This document shows, piece after piece, positions 1 to 5,827 of a stretch of 8,989 bases of DNA. Origin of the DNA: an uncultured Coriobacteriales bacterium (GTDB taxonomy: Bacteria > Actinomycetota > Coriobacteriia > Coriobacteriales > UMGS124); NCBI GenBank assembly GCA_903789505.1, contig CAIFEU010000110.1, positions 1 through 8,989 of the forward strand, given 5' to 3'. Made by a program: the position numbers and the translations under genes. A model generated the notes under the pieces. The model was given only the letters and a program-made list of their open reading frames with translations, did no database searches and had not been told where the DNA came from. Each line of letters begins with the position of its first letter. Position 1 is the stretch's first letter.

Positions 1-1219
1 CCAGCGAGACGCCCGAGAGCCCGCGCAGGGCGATGCCGAACAGGCGGGGGAAGGGGCGCGAGAGCACGCCGAGCTCGTCGACGGGGTAGCGCTCGCCCTC
101 GTCGGCGTCCCCCTCGTCGCCCTCCTGCCCCTCCCGCTCCTCGGGCACCTCGTCGTCGGTGACGTCGGCCACCATGCCCGCGAGCGACTTGCGGCCCAGG
201 CGCGGGCTGCCCAGCCCCATCCGCAGCTCCGACACGAACGCCTCCATGCTGCTGGGGCGCTGGTCGGGGTCGGGGTCGAGGGCGACCAGCAGGGCGTCGG
301 CCGCCTGGGCGGGGATGGCCTCGTTGAGGGCGCACGGGTCGGCGAGGGTCCCGCAGACCAGGTCGAGCGACTCCTGCGCGGTGGGGGCGGCGAAGGGGCG
401 GGTGCCGGTCAGCGCCTCGTACATGACGGCGGCGAACGCAAAGACGTCGGTGCGCACGTCGACGCGCCCCCCGAGGATCTGCTCGGGGGGCATGTAGCCC
501 ACGGTCCCGCCGGTGGCGCCCGCGTAGCCGGTGGCGCTGGAGAGCGACGCCATGCCGAAGTCTGCGAGGCGCACCCGCCCCGACCCGTCGACCAGGATGT
601 TATCGGGCTTGATGTCCAGGTGCAGCACGCCGTTCTCGTGGGCGTACGCGAGCGCGTCGCCCACGCCCTCGGCAACGGCGGCGGCCTCGTCGAACGTGAG
701 CAGCCCGTCGTCGGTGGCGTCGAGCAGCTCGGCAAGGCTCGCGCCCTCGACGTATTCCATGATTATGTAGGCGTAGGAGGCGTCCGACTCGAAGTCGAGC
801 ATCGCGACGATGTTGGGGTGCGCCAGCATGCTGGCGGTGCGCGTCTCGGCGAGGGCCGCGCGCATCAGCGAGTCGGCCTGGCGGCGGCGCATCGACTCGG
901 GCATGCGTGGCGTGCCGTCGTCGCCCCCGTCGGCGGCTGCGTCCCCGCGCGCACGGCCTGCGTCGCCCGCCACGCCCTGCCCGGTGTCGCCCGCCGCGCG
1001 CCTGCGCCCCTTGCCGCGCCCCCGGCCCGCGCGCTCCTTCTCCTCCTGCGGGTGCAGGGGGATGACCTTGATCGCGACCCGGCGCATCAGGCGCGGGTCC
1101 CAGCAGACCGAGACCGTGCCGAAGCCCCCATGGCCGCGCTCCTCGAGCACGCGGTAGCGCCCGAGGAGCAGCTGCGGGACCTCCTGGGGGTCGAGGCGCG
1201 TGGTGGGTGCGGTGGGCAT
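1..1219 (-). CDS. Serine/threonine protein kinase, PknB-like, 3' end outside window
   Basis: Cytoplasmic Hanks-type kinase expected to transfer phosphate from ATP to Ser/Thr of partner proteins; 406 codons are visible and the C-terminus lies beyond the left edge. Seen in order: glycine loop GHGGFGTV (about residues 29-36), VAIK with Lys51, a long low-complexity insert (about 57-108), alpha-C Glu125, catalytic loop HLDIKPDN (200-207, Asp202, Lys204, Asn207), DFG (220-222), GYMPPEQ (241-247) and the late Arg320. The catalytic loop has Leu where most kinases have Arg, so this is a non-RD kinase, usually taken to mean it does not depend on activation-loop phosphorylation. After about residue 350 an acidic linker precedes a segment (RLFGIALRGL, 392-401) that could lead to a membrane helix; PASTA repeats cannot be assessed. 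The start is ATG with AAAGGA nine bases upstream. It is divergent from the next gene. The kinase call is firm; its substrate is unknown. Confidence 0.95.
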   Translation of the reverse strand, partial: MPTAPTTRLDPQEVPQLLLGRYRVLEERGHGGFGTVSVCWDPRLMRRVAIKVIPLHPQEEKERAGRGRGKGRRRAAGDTGQGVAGDAGRARGDAAADGGDDGTPRMPESMRRRQADSLMRAALAETRTASMLAHPNIVAMLDFESDASYAYIIMEYVEGASLAELLDATDDGLLTFDEAAAVAEGVGDALAYAHENGVLHLDIKPDNILVDGSGRVRLADFGMASLSSATGYAGATGGTVGYMPPEQILGGRVDVRTDVFAFAAVMYEALTGTRPFAAPTAQESLDLVCGTLADPCALNEAIPAQAADALLVALDPDPDQRPSSMEAFVSELRMGLGSPRLGRKSLAGMVADVTDDEVPEEREGQEGDEGDADEGERYPVDELGVLSRPFPRLFGIALRGLSGVSL

Positions 1220-1317
1220 GCGGTCGGGTCCTTTCGGGCGATGCGGCGGGCGGTGCTGCCCGGCGCGGCGGTGCGCGGTGTCGGCGGGCGGGGCGCCCAC
1301 CGGCGGTGGTGCGCGCC

Positions 1318-1323
1318 ATTGTA
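1318..1323 (-). promoter_or_regulatory. Possible -10 box for the kinase gene
   Basis: On the minus strand the hexamer TACAAT (5 of 6 to TATAAT) stands in an otherwise GC-rich 204-base divergent intergenic region, about 100 bases ahead of the kinase start. No good -35 is found 17 bases upstream, so the call rests on the -10 alone. Confidence 0.35.
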
Positions 1324-1423
1324 CTTCTCGCGTGCGTCTCGTGCGTGCGGGGTGCCTTCGCGCCCGCACGTCGCCCGGCGCTGCGGCGGGCCTGTAGAAT
1401 GGGCGCGGGAGGTGAGCGCGCCG

Positions 1424-2224
1424 ATGCGCCTGATTCGTGGGATTCTCTCGGTCGTCGCCCATGTGCTGCTGACGGTCGCCGTCGTCGCCGGTATCGGCTG
1501 CGCCGCATACTCGTACGCCGCGCAGAAGGCAAGCCAGGCCGCCGGGCAGGCGGGCGAGGGTCTGGCCCAGGTGCTCTCGACGCTGGGCGCGGCGTCGCGC
1601 AGCGCCGTTGAGGGCCTGCTCGGCGGCGGTGCGTCGGCGGGGGCGTCAGGGGACGCGGGCGACGCCTCGGGCCAGACGGCGTCCTCGACGCCCTCGACGG
1701 TCGCACAGTACGCGGGGCAGGTCGTGCAGGCGTTCGGGCTCGCGAGCGGCGGCGACCTGACCGCCGGCAGCTTCGACGACCCCGAGCTGGGCGCGGCATA
1801 CCTGCAGTGGAAGGACGGTATCTCGTCGCCGGTCGACCGCGTGTTCGCCGGCACGTCGATCACGCGCGAGCTCATCGAGGGCGTCGCCGGCGGCAGCGTC
1901 ACCGCCACCCAGGCGCTCGCCGAGCTGGACGACGCCACCCTGGCGACCGTCGCGTCCAACGCCTCGAGCCTCTCGGCGACGGCGGCAAACCACGCGATTC
2001 CCTCGTCCCTGCCGCAGGACGTCCAGGCGGACATGCGTGACGCCGACGCGCACTGCCGGGCCTTCTGCGACCAGGTGCAGGCGATGGTCGCCGCCGCCGG
2101 CAAGGTCAAGGCGGGGGACGTGCTCGCGGTGACGTCGCTCACCGGTGCCGCGGGCTCCGCGGACGCCGAGCTTAAGGCGATGGACGAGTCGATGAGCCAG
2201 GCGGAGGGCCTGCTCGGGGCGTAG
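1424..2224 (+). CDS. Hypothetical secreted or membrane-anchored protein, 266 aa
   Basis: I do not recognise a family. The protein starts MRLIRG, followed by a hydrophobic helix (about residues 7-27) that is either an uncleaved N-terminal anchor or a signal peptide; the Cys at 26 follows GIG, a poor lipobox because the -3 position is Gly. Residues 32-90 are Ala/Gly/Ser/Gln-rich with a likely disordered linker (68-92). A more regular, probably helical domain follows (93-266), containing a CRAFC pair (Cys211, Cys215) that could form a disulfide outside the cell. The start is ATG 1424, chosen because GGAGGTG lies nine bases upstream; an in-frame GTG at 1412 overlaps that ribosome-binding site and is less likely. 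TAGAAT at 1395-1400 may be its -10 box, giving a very short leader. It is divergent from the kinase and may share its regulation, but nothing shows it is a substrate. Codon composition looks native. Confidence 0.8.
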   Translation: MRLIRGILSVVAHVLLTVAVVAGIGCAAYSYAAQKASQAAGQAGEGLAQVLSTLGAASRSAVEGLLGGGASAGASGDAGDASGQTASSTPSTVAQYAGQVVQAFGLASGGDLTAGSFDDPELGAAYLQWKDGISSPVDRVFAGTSITRELIEGVAGGSVTATQALAELDDATLATVASNASSLSATAANHAIPSSLPQDVQADMRDADAHCRAFCDQVQAMVAAAGKVKAGDVLAVTSLTGAAGSADAELKAMDESMSQAEGLLGA

Positions 2225-2370
2225 TCGCGCGCTGCCCCGACGGTTGGGCGTGCGGCGTCGACGGGCGGCCCCGCGCGTCCGCCTCGACCCGTCCCGTCCG
2301 TTCCGTCCCTGTCCCCGATGTGTCGCTCGTGTGCAGAACAGCGCGAATTTGGGGACGTCGGGCGATTCCC

Positions 2371-2399
2371 TGGACAACGGAGGGGCGGCAGAGTAGAGT
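2371..2399 (+). promoter_or_regulatory. Promoter of tRNA-Leu
   Basis: TGGACA (2371-2376, 5 of 6 to the -35 consensus), a 17-base spacer, then TAGAGT (2394-2399). Transcription would begin near 2406, only a few bases before the mature tRNA 5' end at 2410. Optimal spacing and position make this a convincing sigma70-type promoter. Confidence 0.7.
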
Positions 2400-2409
2400 G
2401 CATTTTCAC

Positions 2410-2496
2410 GCGGGCGTGGCGGAATTGGCAGACGCGTAGGCTTCAGGTGCCTATGGGGGAAACCTCGTGAAGGTTCAAGTCCTTTCGCCCGCACCA
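2410..2496 (+). tRNA. tRNA-Leu (anticodon CAG)
   Basis: An 87-base type II tRNA including the encoded CCA (2494-2496). The acceptor arms GCGGGCG (2410-2416) and CGCCCGC (2486-2492) pair fully, with A as discriminator. The anticodon stem TAGGC/GCCTA encloses the loop TTCAGGT, giving anticodon CAG at 2444-2446, which reads CUG, likely the dominant Leu codon at this GC content. The long variable arm and the D-loop region TGGCGGAATTGGCAGACGC are typical of bacterial tRNA-Leu. The T arm is GAAGG-TTCAAGT-CCTTT with one G-U pair. It is a single-gene unit with its own promoter and terminators. Confidence 0.97.
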
Positions 2497-2506
2497 TCGA
2501 AACGAG

Positions 2507-2555
2507 AACGTCCCCGCTGGCAGACAGCTTAAGTCTGCCAGCGGGGACGTTTTTT
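2507..2555 (+). terminator. Intrinsic terminator of tRNA-Leu, 19-bp perfect stem
   Basis: Left arm 2507-2525 and right arm 2533-2551 are perfect reverse complements over 19 bases, with a 7-base loop (AGCTTAA), followed by six T (2550-2555, partly within the stem). It begins 10 bases after the tRNA CCA. The stem is unusually long for an intrinsic terminator. Confidence 0.92.
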
Positions 2556-2605
2556 AGTATCTGTAGGTGCAAGGCGGGCGCATCGCACGGCGGCCCGCAA
2601 CGCAT

Positions 2606-2646
2606 GGCGGCCCCGCAGCTCGACGCAGCTGCGGGGCCGCCTTTTT
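2606..2646 (+). terminator. Second tandem intrinsic terminator
   Basis: A 15-bp perfect GC-rich stem (2606-2620 with 2627-2641), 6-base loop CGACGC, then TTTTT (2642-2646) on the plus strand. It lies about 50 bases after the first terminator and just before the 3' end of the convergent SRAP gene. It would stop residual read-through from the tRNA-Leu promoter. There is no T-run on the minus-strand side, so it is not a canonical terminator for the SRAP gene, though the hairpin could still protect that mRNA's 3' end. Confidence 0.85.
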
Positions 2647-2760
2647 CTCGCGAGCCTGGTGACTGTGAGGGCCGCCGCGGGCCGCCTGCGCGAATCTCAG
2701 GGCGCGGGGGCGTGGAGCGCGCGGGCCCGGGGTGCGCCTCGCGGTCGCCCGCCGTCCGTC

Positions 2761-3528
2761 TCACTCCCTGCGCGCGGTGCCTTCCCCCGCACTGCCGTCC
2801 CCGCGCGTCGGCGCGGCGGGCGCGTCGGCGTCGCGCGCCTCCAGCCGCACCGCGGAGCGGTCGACCATCCGCGCGTACGAGCTGCCCAGCCAGCCGCTCA
2901 CCTCGGCGGGCGCGAGCACCACCGGCATGCGGTCGTGCACCGGCGCGACGTCGGCGTTGGGGGAGGTGGTCATCACCGCGCAGCGTCCGTCCTGGTAGAC
3001 GCCGGCGAGGAACATGACGCTCCCTCCGGCGGGGGCGAACCTCACCTGCTGGTGCACCTGCCTGCCGGTGCGCGCGCTTCGCGCGGTGCGCGCGCGGTGC
3101 GGCTCGTAGAAGCCGCGCGCGGGGATGGCGCAGCGCCGGCTCGCGAGCGGCTCCGCCCACATGCCTCCCGGCCTCGCCAGGGCGTCGTCCAGCCGCGCGT
3201 TGATGATGAGCTTGCCCGGCTTCCAGGGGGCCTCGACCCCCCAGGTCATCCGCTCTACGGCGAGATGCCCGTCGCTGACGACCAGCGTCGCCACGACGCT
3301 GCCGGGCAGGGCCTGGCCTGAGGACGGGCGCCCGGCGGGAGCATGCGGCGCGGTGGTGTCGTGCGGCGCGGCGGGGGAGTCGGGCGTCGGGAGCATGGCC
3401 TCGACGGCATCGGGGCCGCCGAGGCCGAGCAGCTCGGCGAGTCCCGACGCCCCGCGCCCCTGCTCGTGCAGGAGCCGCGCGGCGGAGCTTAGCTCCTCGA
3501 ACGAAACGGCATCGAACCGCCCGCACAT
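2761..3528 (-). CDS. SRAP domain protein (YedK/HMCES family), 255 aa
   Basis: SRAP proteins covalently trap abasic sites in single-stranded DNA through the N-terminal cysteine, shielding lesions during replication. The diagnostic residues are visible: MCGR start (Cys2, exposed after Met removal), NAR with Asn110, CAIPARGFYE with Glu142, and MTTSPNADVAPVHDRMPVVL with His198. These match the known catalytic Cys-Asn-Glu-His set. Compared with compact family members it has a Pro/Ala/His-rich insert at about residues 46-75, an Arg-rich loop at 145-160 and a disordered C-terminal tail from about 232. The start is fixed by the need for Cys at position 2, although no clear Shine-Dalgarno precedes it. 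It lies 48 bases after the acidic-tail membrane protein gene and probably shares its transcript. No LexA-type box was recognised, so SOS control is not supported. The family is often named 'SOS response-associated peptidase'; the peptidase role is inferred self-release. Confidence 0.94.
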   Translation of the reverse strand: MCGRFDAVSFEELSSAARLLHEQGRGASGLAELLGLGGPDAVEAMLPTPDSPAAPHDTTAPHAPAGRPSSGQALPGSVVATLVVSDGHLAVERMTWGVEAPWKPGKLIINARLDDALARPGGMWAEPLASRRCAIPARGFYEPHRARTARSARTGRQVHQQVRFAPAGGSVMFLAGVYQDGRCAVMTTSPNADVAPVHDRMPVVLAPAEVSGWLGSSYARMVDRSAVRLEARDADAPAAPTRGDGSAGEGTARRE

Positions 3529-3576
3529 GGGCGTTGTCAGCCCATGCAGGAGCCGGGCGAGGGCGCGACCCGGACG

Positions 3577-3792
3577 CTACTTCTCGTCGTCCTCGTCGTC
3601 ATCGTCATCGTCGTCCCAGTCGTCATCGTCGTCCCACTCGTCCTCTTCCTCGGACTCCTCGGGATGGTTGTAGAACATCCTGTGCGTCTTGCGCTCGGCG
3701 ACGAAGGCGATGATGAGGAACAGGACCATGCCGCCGAAGCACAGGATGGCAACGCCGGTGCCCGTGTTGAAGAGAAAGTTGATGATGTCCAA
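3577..3792 (-). CDS. Small single-pass membrane protein with acidic tail, 71 aa
   Basis: I do not recognise a named family. With the TTG start at 3792 the protein begins MDIINFLFN, has one membrane helix (about residues 12-32, ending IIAFVAERK), a short basic/aromatic juxtamembrane stretch (KTHRMFYNHP), and a tail (45-70) in which 23 of 26 residues are Asp or Glu, broken only by one Ser and two Trp, ending in Lys. The basic residues after the helix suggest the tail is cytoplasmic. TTG is preferred because AGGAAG lies 11 bases upstream and the helix then sits at the N-terminus; an ATG at 3870 would add 26 residues of low-complexity sequence and overlaps the likely promoter. It is upstream of, and probably co-transcribed with, the SRAP gene. 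The acidic tail could bind cations or basic proteins, but no function is assigned. Confidence 0.7.
   Translation of the reverse strand: MDIINFLFNTGTGVAILCFGGMVLFLIIAFVAERKTHRMFYNHPEESEEEDEWDDDDDWDDDDDDDEDDEK
3583..3660 (-). repeat. Imperfect GAC/GAT/GAG trinucleotide repeat in coding sequence
   Basis: The segment encoding the acidic tail consists almost entirely of GAC, GAT and GAG codons on the minus strand (GTC/ATC/CTC triplets on the plus strand), interrupted by two TGG codons and one serine codon. In-frame gain or loss of triplets by slippage would change tail length without a frameshift. The mixture of codons makes it an imperfect repeat, so instability is possible rather than shown. 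Confidence 0.75.
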
Positions 3793-4122
3793 CCTGCTGC
3801 CTGCTTCCTGGGGCGCGCCGCGGCGCGGGCGGCCGCCGATACGGGCCTGGGATTTGTCGAACGATAGCATACCCGATTGTCCGATGTGGCTGGCGCGCGA
3901 TGCGCACTTCCGCAAAACGGTGCGTGCCGGCGCTCTCGCCCGGGGCCTCGCCCGCCGTACGCCCACCCGGGTGCCCGTCCGGAGCGTCCGTGCGCGCCGC
4001 CTTCCGCTGCCCGCCCACGTGCCGGAGGTGAGGGGCGTCCGTGGGGGCGCCGAGCGGCGGAAATCTCCTGGTGTTGGTTGCGTATCCGCCCCGGCAGGCG
4101 CGACCGTCCGCCCGCGTGCGGC
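3793..4122. other. Divergent intergenic region between acidic-tail gene and serS
   Basis: About 330 bases without a credible gene. The left part holds the probable promoter and leader of the minus-strand acidic-tail gene. The rest (about 3890-4120) is very GC-rich with short inverted repeats, for example CCCACG at 4014-4019 with CGTGGG at 4040-4045. Open frames here run through both flanking genes and lack supported starts. I see no T-box leader elements for serS. Confidence 0.6.
3861..3869 (-). promoter_or_regulatory. Possible extended -10 promoter for the acidic-tail gene
   Basis: On the minus strand TGCTATCGT gives an extended -10 arrangement (TGn followed by TATCGT). No good -35 is present, which is tolerated in extended -10 promoters. 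Transcription would start near 3854, leaving about 60 bases before the TTG start. This supports TTG 3792 over the ATG at 3870, which would then lie upstream of the transcript. Confidence 0.4.
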
Positions 4123-4128
4123 TATACT
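4123..4128 (+). promoter_or_regulatory. Probable -10 box of serS
   Basis: TATACT (5 of 6) sits 47 bases before the serS ATG, giving a leader of about 40 bases. The -35 position at 17-base spacing (GCGACC, 4100-4105) is poor. The short leader rules out a T-box riboswitch. Confidence 0.5.
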
Positions 4129-4175
4129 TCCTTGCGTATGTGCATCGCTGAGCCCATCCATTGGAGGAACATCCC

Positions 4176-5471
4176 ATGCTCGACATCCGCCTGCTTCGCG
4201 AACACCCCGAGGTCCTTGACGCCGCCATGGCCAAGCGTCACGGCTCGTGGGACAAGGAGCGCTTCCAGTCCATCGACGCCAAGCGCCGCGAGGTCATCGC
4301 CGAGGTCGAGCAGCTGCGCGCCCAGCGCAACGCCACGTCCAAGCAGATCGGCGCCCTGATGGGCCAGGGCAAGAAGGACGAGGCGGAGGCCGCCAAGGAG
4401 GGCGTGCGCAAGATCAACGACCGCATCGACGAACTCACCGTCCAGCAGAACGAGGCCGACGAGGCCCTGCACGAGCTCATGACGCACATCCCCAACATCC
4501 CCGCCGAGGGCGTGCCGGAGGGCAAGGACGACTCCGAGAACGTCGAGGTCAAGAAGTGGGGCACGCCGCGCGACTTCGCCGCCGAGGGCTTCGAGCCCAA
4601 GCCGCACTGGGACCTGGGCACGAGCCTGGGCATCCTGGACTTCGACCGCGGCGTCAAGCTGGCCGAGTCGCGCTTCACGGTGCTCGCCGGCATGGGCGGG
4701 CGCCTGGAGCGCGCGCTGATCAACTACTTCCTCGACACGCACGCCAAGCACGGGTTCAAGGAGTTCTGGCCGCCGGTCGTCTGCAACCGCGACACCCTGT
4801 ACGGCACGGGCCAGCTGCCCAAGTTCGAGGACGACGCCTTTCACGTGCTGCCCGACTTCTTCCTGATCCCCACCGCCGAGGTCGTGCTGACCAATCTGCA
4901 CCGCGACGAGACCCTGCCCGGCGATACCCTGCCGCGCCACTACACCGCCTTCACCCCGTGCTTCCGCGAGGAGGCGGGCAGCGCCGGCCGCGACACCCGC
5001 GGCATCATCCGCGTGCACGAGTTCGACAAGGTCGAGATGGTCATGTTTGCGCGCCCGGAGGACTCCGACAACCAGCTCAAGGCCATGATCGGGGAGGCGG
5101 AGTTCCTGCTGCAGGAGCTCAAGCTGCCCTACCACATCGTGAACCTGTGCGGCGGCGACCTGGGCTTCTCCGCGCGCCAGACCTTCGACATCGAGGTGTG
5201 GCTGCCGAGCTACAACAACTACAAGGAGATCTCGAGCTGCTCCAACTGCGGCGACTTCCAGGCTCGTCGCGCCAACATCCGCTACACCGACCCGAGCCAG
5301 TTCAAGGGGTCGCGCTACCTGCACACCCTCAACGGCAGCGGCCTGCCCGCGGGCCGCACGATGGCCGCCATCATGGAGAACTACCAGAACCCCGACGGCA
5401 CCATCACCGTGCCCGAGGTGCTGCGCCCCTACATGGGCTGCGACGTCATCGGCGAGGAGAAGCTCAAGTAG
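4176..5471 (+). CDS. serS: Seryl-tRNA synthetase
   Basis: Cytoplasmic class II synthetase that charges tRNA-Ser, and usually tRNA-Sec where present, with serine using ATP. The 431 aa length matches the bacterial family. Residues about 1-105 form the N-terminal tRNA-binding arm, with a long antiparallel coiled coil (about 30-102, rich in E/K/Q/R). The catalytic core follows: motif 1 region (RLERALINYF to EFWPPVV, 176-202), PTAEV (232-236, the serine-binding TxE), motif 2 (FREEAGSAGRDTRGIIRVHEF, starting Phe263) and motif 3 (GSGLPAGRTMAAIMEN, 387-402, with Arg394). SSCSNCGDFQARR (353-365) is a family signature. The start is ATG 4176 with GGAGG eight bases upstream; an in-frame TTG at 4161 overlaps that ribosome-binding site and is rejected. 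It appears monocistronic; no U-tract terminator follows, only GC hairpins such as 5517-5531. Nothing unusual in the active site. Confidence 0.98.
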   Translation: MLDIRLLREHPEVLDAAMAKRHGSWDKERFQSIDAKRREVIAEVEQLRAQRNATSKQIGALMGQGKKDEAEAAKEGVRKINDRIDELTVQQNEADEALHELMTHIPNIPAEGVPEGKDDSENVEVKKWGTPRDFAAEGFEPKPHWDLGTSLGILDFDRGVKLAESRFTVLAGMGGRLERALINYFLDTHAKHGFKEFWPPVVCNRDTLYGTGQLPKFEDDAFHVLPDFFLIPTAEVVLTNLHRDETLPGDTLPRHYTAFTPCFREEAGSAGRDTRGIIRVHEFDKVEMVMFARPEDSDNQLKAMIGEAEFLLQELKLPYHIVNLCGGDLGFSARQTFDIEVWLPSYNNYKEISSCSNCGDFQARRANIRYTDPSQFKGSRYLHTLNGSGLPAGRTMAAIMENYQNPDGTITVPEVLRPYMGCDVIGEEKLK

Positions 5472-5599
5472 GACGTCCGCGCGGCGCGGTCGGCGACCCC
5501 GGCCGACGCCCTGCCCGGCGCGAGACGCGCCCCGTCGCGCCGCCGGTCCGTCAGCCGCCTGTCCCGTCTGTGTTCGCTTTGTGTCATGCCGAATCGCGG

Positions 5600-5628
5600 T
5601 TGACTCCAGGGGCATGCAAGAGCATCAT
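5600..5628 (+). promoter_or_regulatory. Promoter of tRNA-Arg
   Basis: TTGACT (5600-5605, 5 of 6), a 17-base spacer, then CATCAT (5623-5628, 4 of 6) in a locally AT-rich patch. Transcription would start near 5635, seven bases before the tRNA. A slightly shifted -10 (TCATAT, 5625-5630) is possible. Confidence 0.65.
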
Positions 5629-5641
5629 ATCTTCTTGCTTC

Positions 5642-5718
5642 GCGCCGTTACCTCAGCTGGATAGAGGGTCTGACTACGAATCAGAACGTCATAGGTTCGA
5701 ATCCTATACGGCGCACCA
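5642..5718 (+). tRNA. tRNA-Arg (anticodon ACG)
   Basis: A 77-base tRNA including encoded CCA (5716-5718). Acceptor arms GCGCCGT (5642-5648) and ACGGCGC (5708-5714) pair fully; the discriminator is A. The anticodon stem TCTGA/TCAGA encloses CTACGAA, with anticodon ACG at 5676-5678. The A at position 34 is normally deaminated to inosine by TadA so that CGU, CGC and CGA are read. D-loop and T-loop (GGTTCGAATCC) are canonical. It is a single-gene unit between serS and the dipeptidase gene. Confidence 0.97.
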
Positions 5719-5729
5719 CGCAGATGAGA

Positions 5730-5757
5730 GCCGGGGCCTTCGGGTCCCGGCTTTTTT
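5730..5757 (+). terminator. Intrinsic terminator of tRNA-Arg with C(UUCG)G loop
   Basis: GCCGGGGCC (5730-5738) pairs with GGTCCCGGC (5743-5751), nine pairs including one G-U, closed by the exceptionally stable TTCG tetraloop with a C-G closing pair, then six T (5752-5757). It begins 12 bases after the tRNA CCA. Confidence 0.93.
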
Positions 5758-5759
5758 CG

Positions 5760-5765
5760 TATGAT
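5760..5765 (+). promoter_or_regulatory. Probable -10 box of the dipeptidase gene
   Basis: TATGAT (5 of 6) begins three bases after the terminator T-run. A -35 at 17-base spacing would fall in the terminator loop (CCTTCG) and is a poor match. The start would be near 5772, with a leader of about 55 bases. Promoter and preceding terminator therefore abut or overlap. Confidence 0.45.
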
Positions 5766-5827
5766 GGGGCAGCTGGCGATGCGGCCGGGAGAGGACGTGC
5801 GGCCGCGAGGTGAGAGGACCGTTGCCC

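Noticed and set aside
620..1423. Plus-strand open frame extending the 1424-2224 gene upstream by 268 codons
   Set aside because: It runs antisense through the kinase gene, whose motifs are unmistakable, and lacks a ribosome-binding site; ATG 1424 has a strong one.
2410..2496. tRNA-Leu or tRNA-Arg as integration site of a mobile element
   Set aside because: No duplicated tRNA 3' end, integrase or phage gene is present in the window.
3529..3600. LexA/SOS box controlling the SRAP gene
   Set aside because: I could not find a palindromic GAAC-N4-GTTC-like site in the upstream region of either gene of the unit.
3793..3870. N-terminal extension of the acidic-tail protein from the ATG at 3870
   Set aside because: The added residues are low complexity, the site has no good ribosome-binding site, and the ATG lies within a likely -10 element. 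It remains possible.
4081..4175. T-box leader upstream of serS
   Set aside because: The probable transcript leader is about 40 bases, far too short, and no T-box motif or terminator hairpin is visible.
5472..5599. Intrinsic terminator for serS
   Set aside because: Hairpins exist (GTCGGC/GCCGAC and 5517-5522 with 5526-5531), but no T-run follows either.
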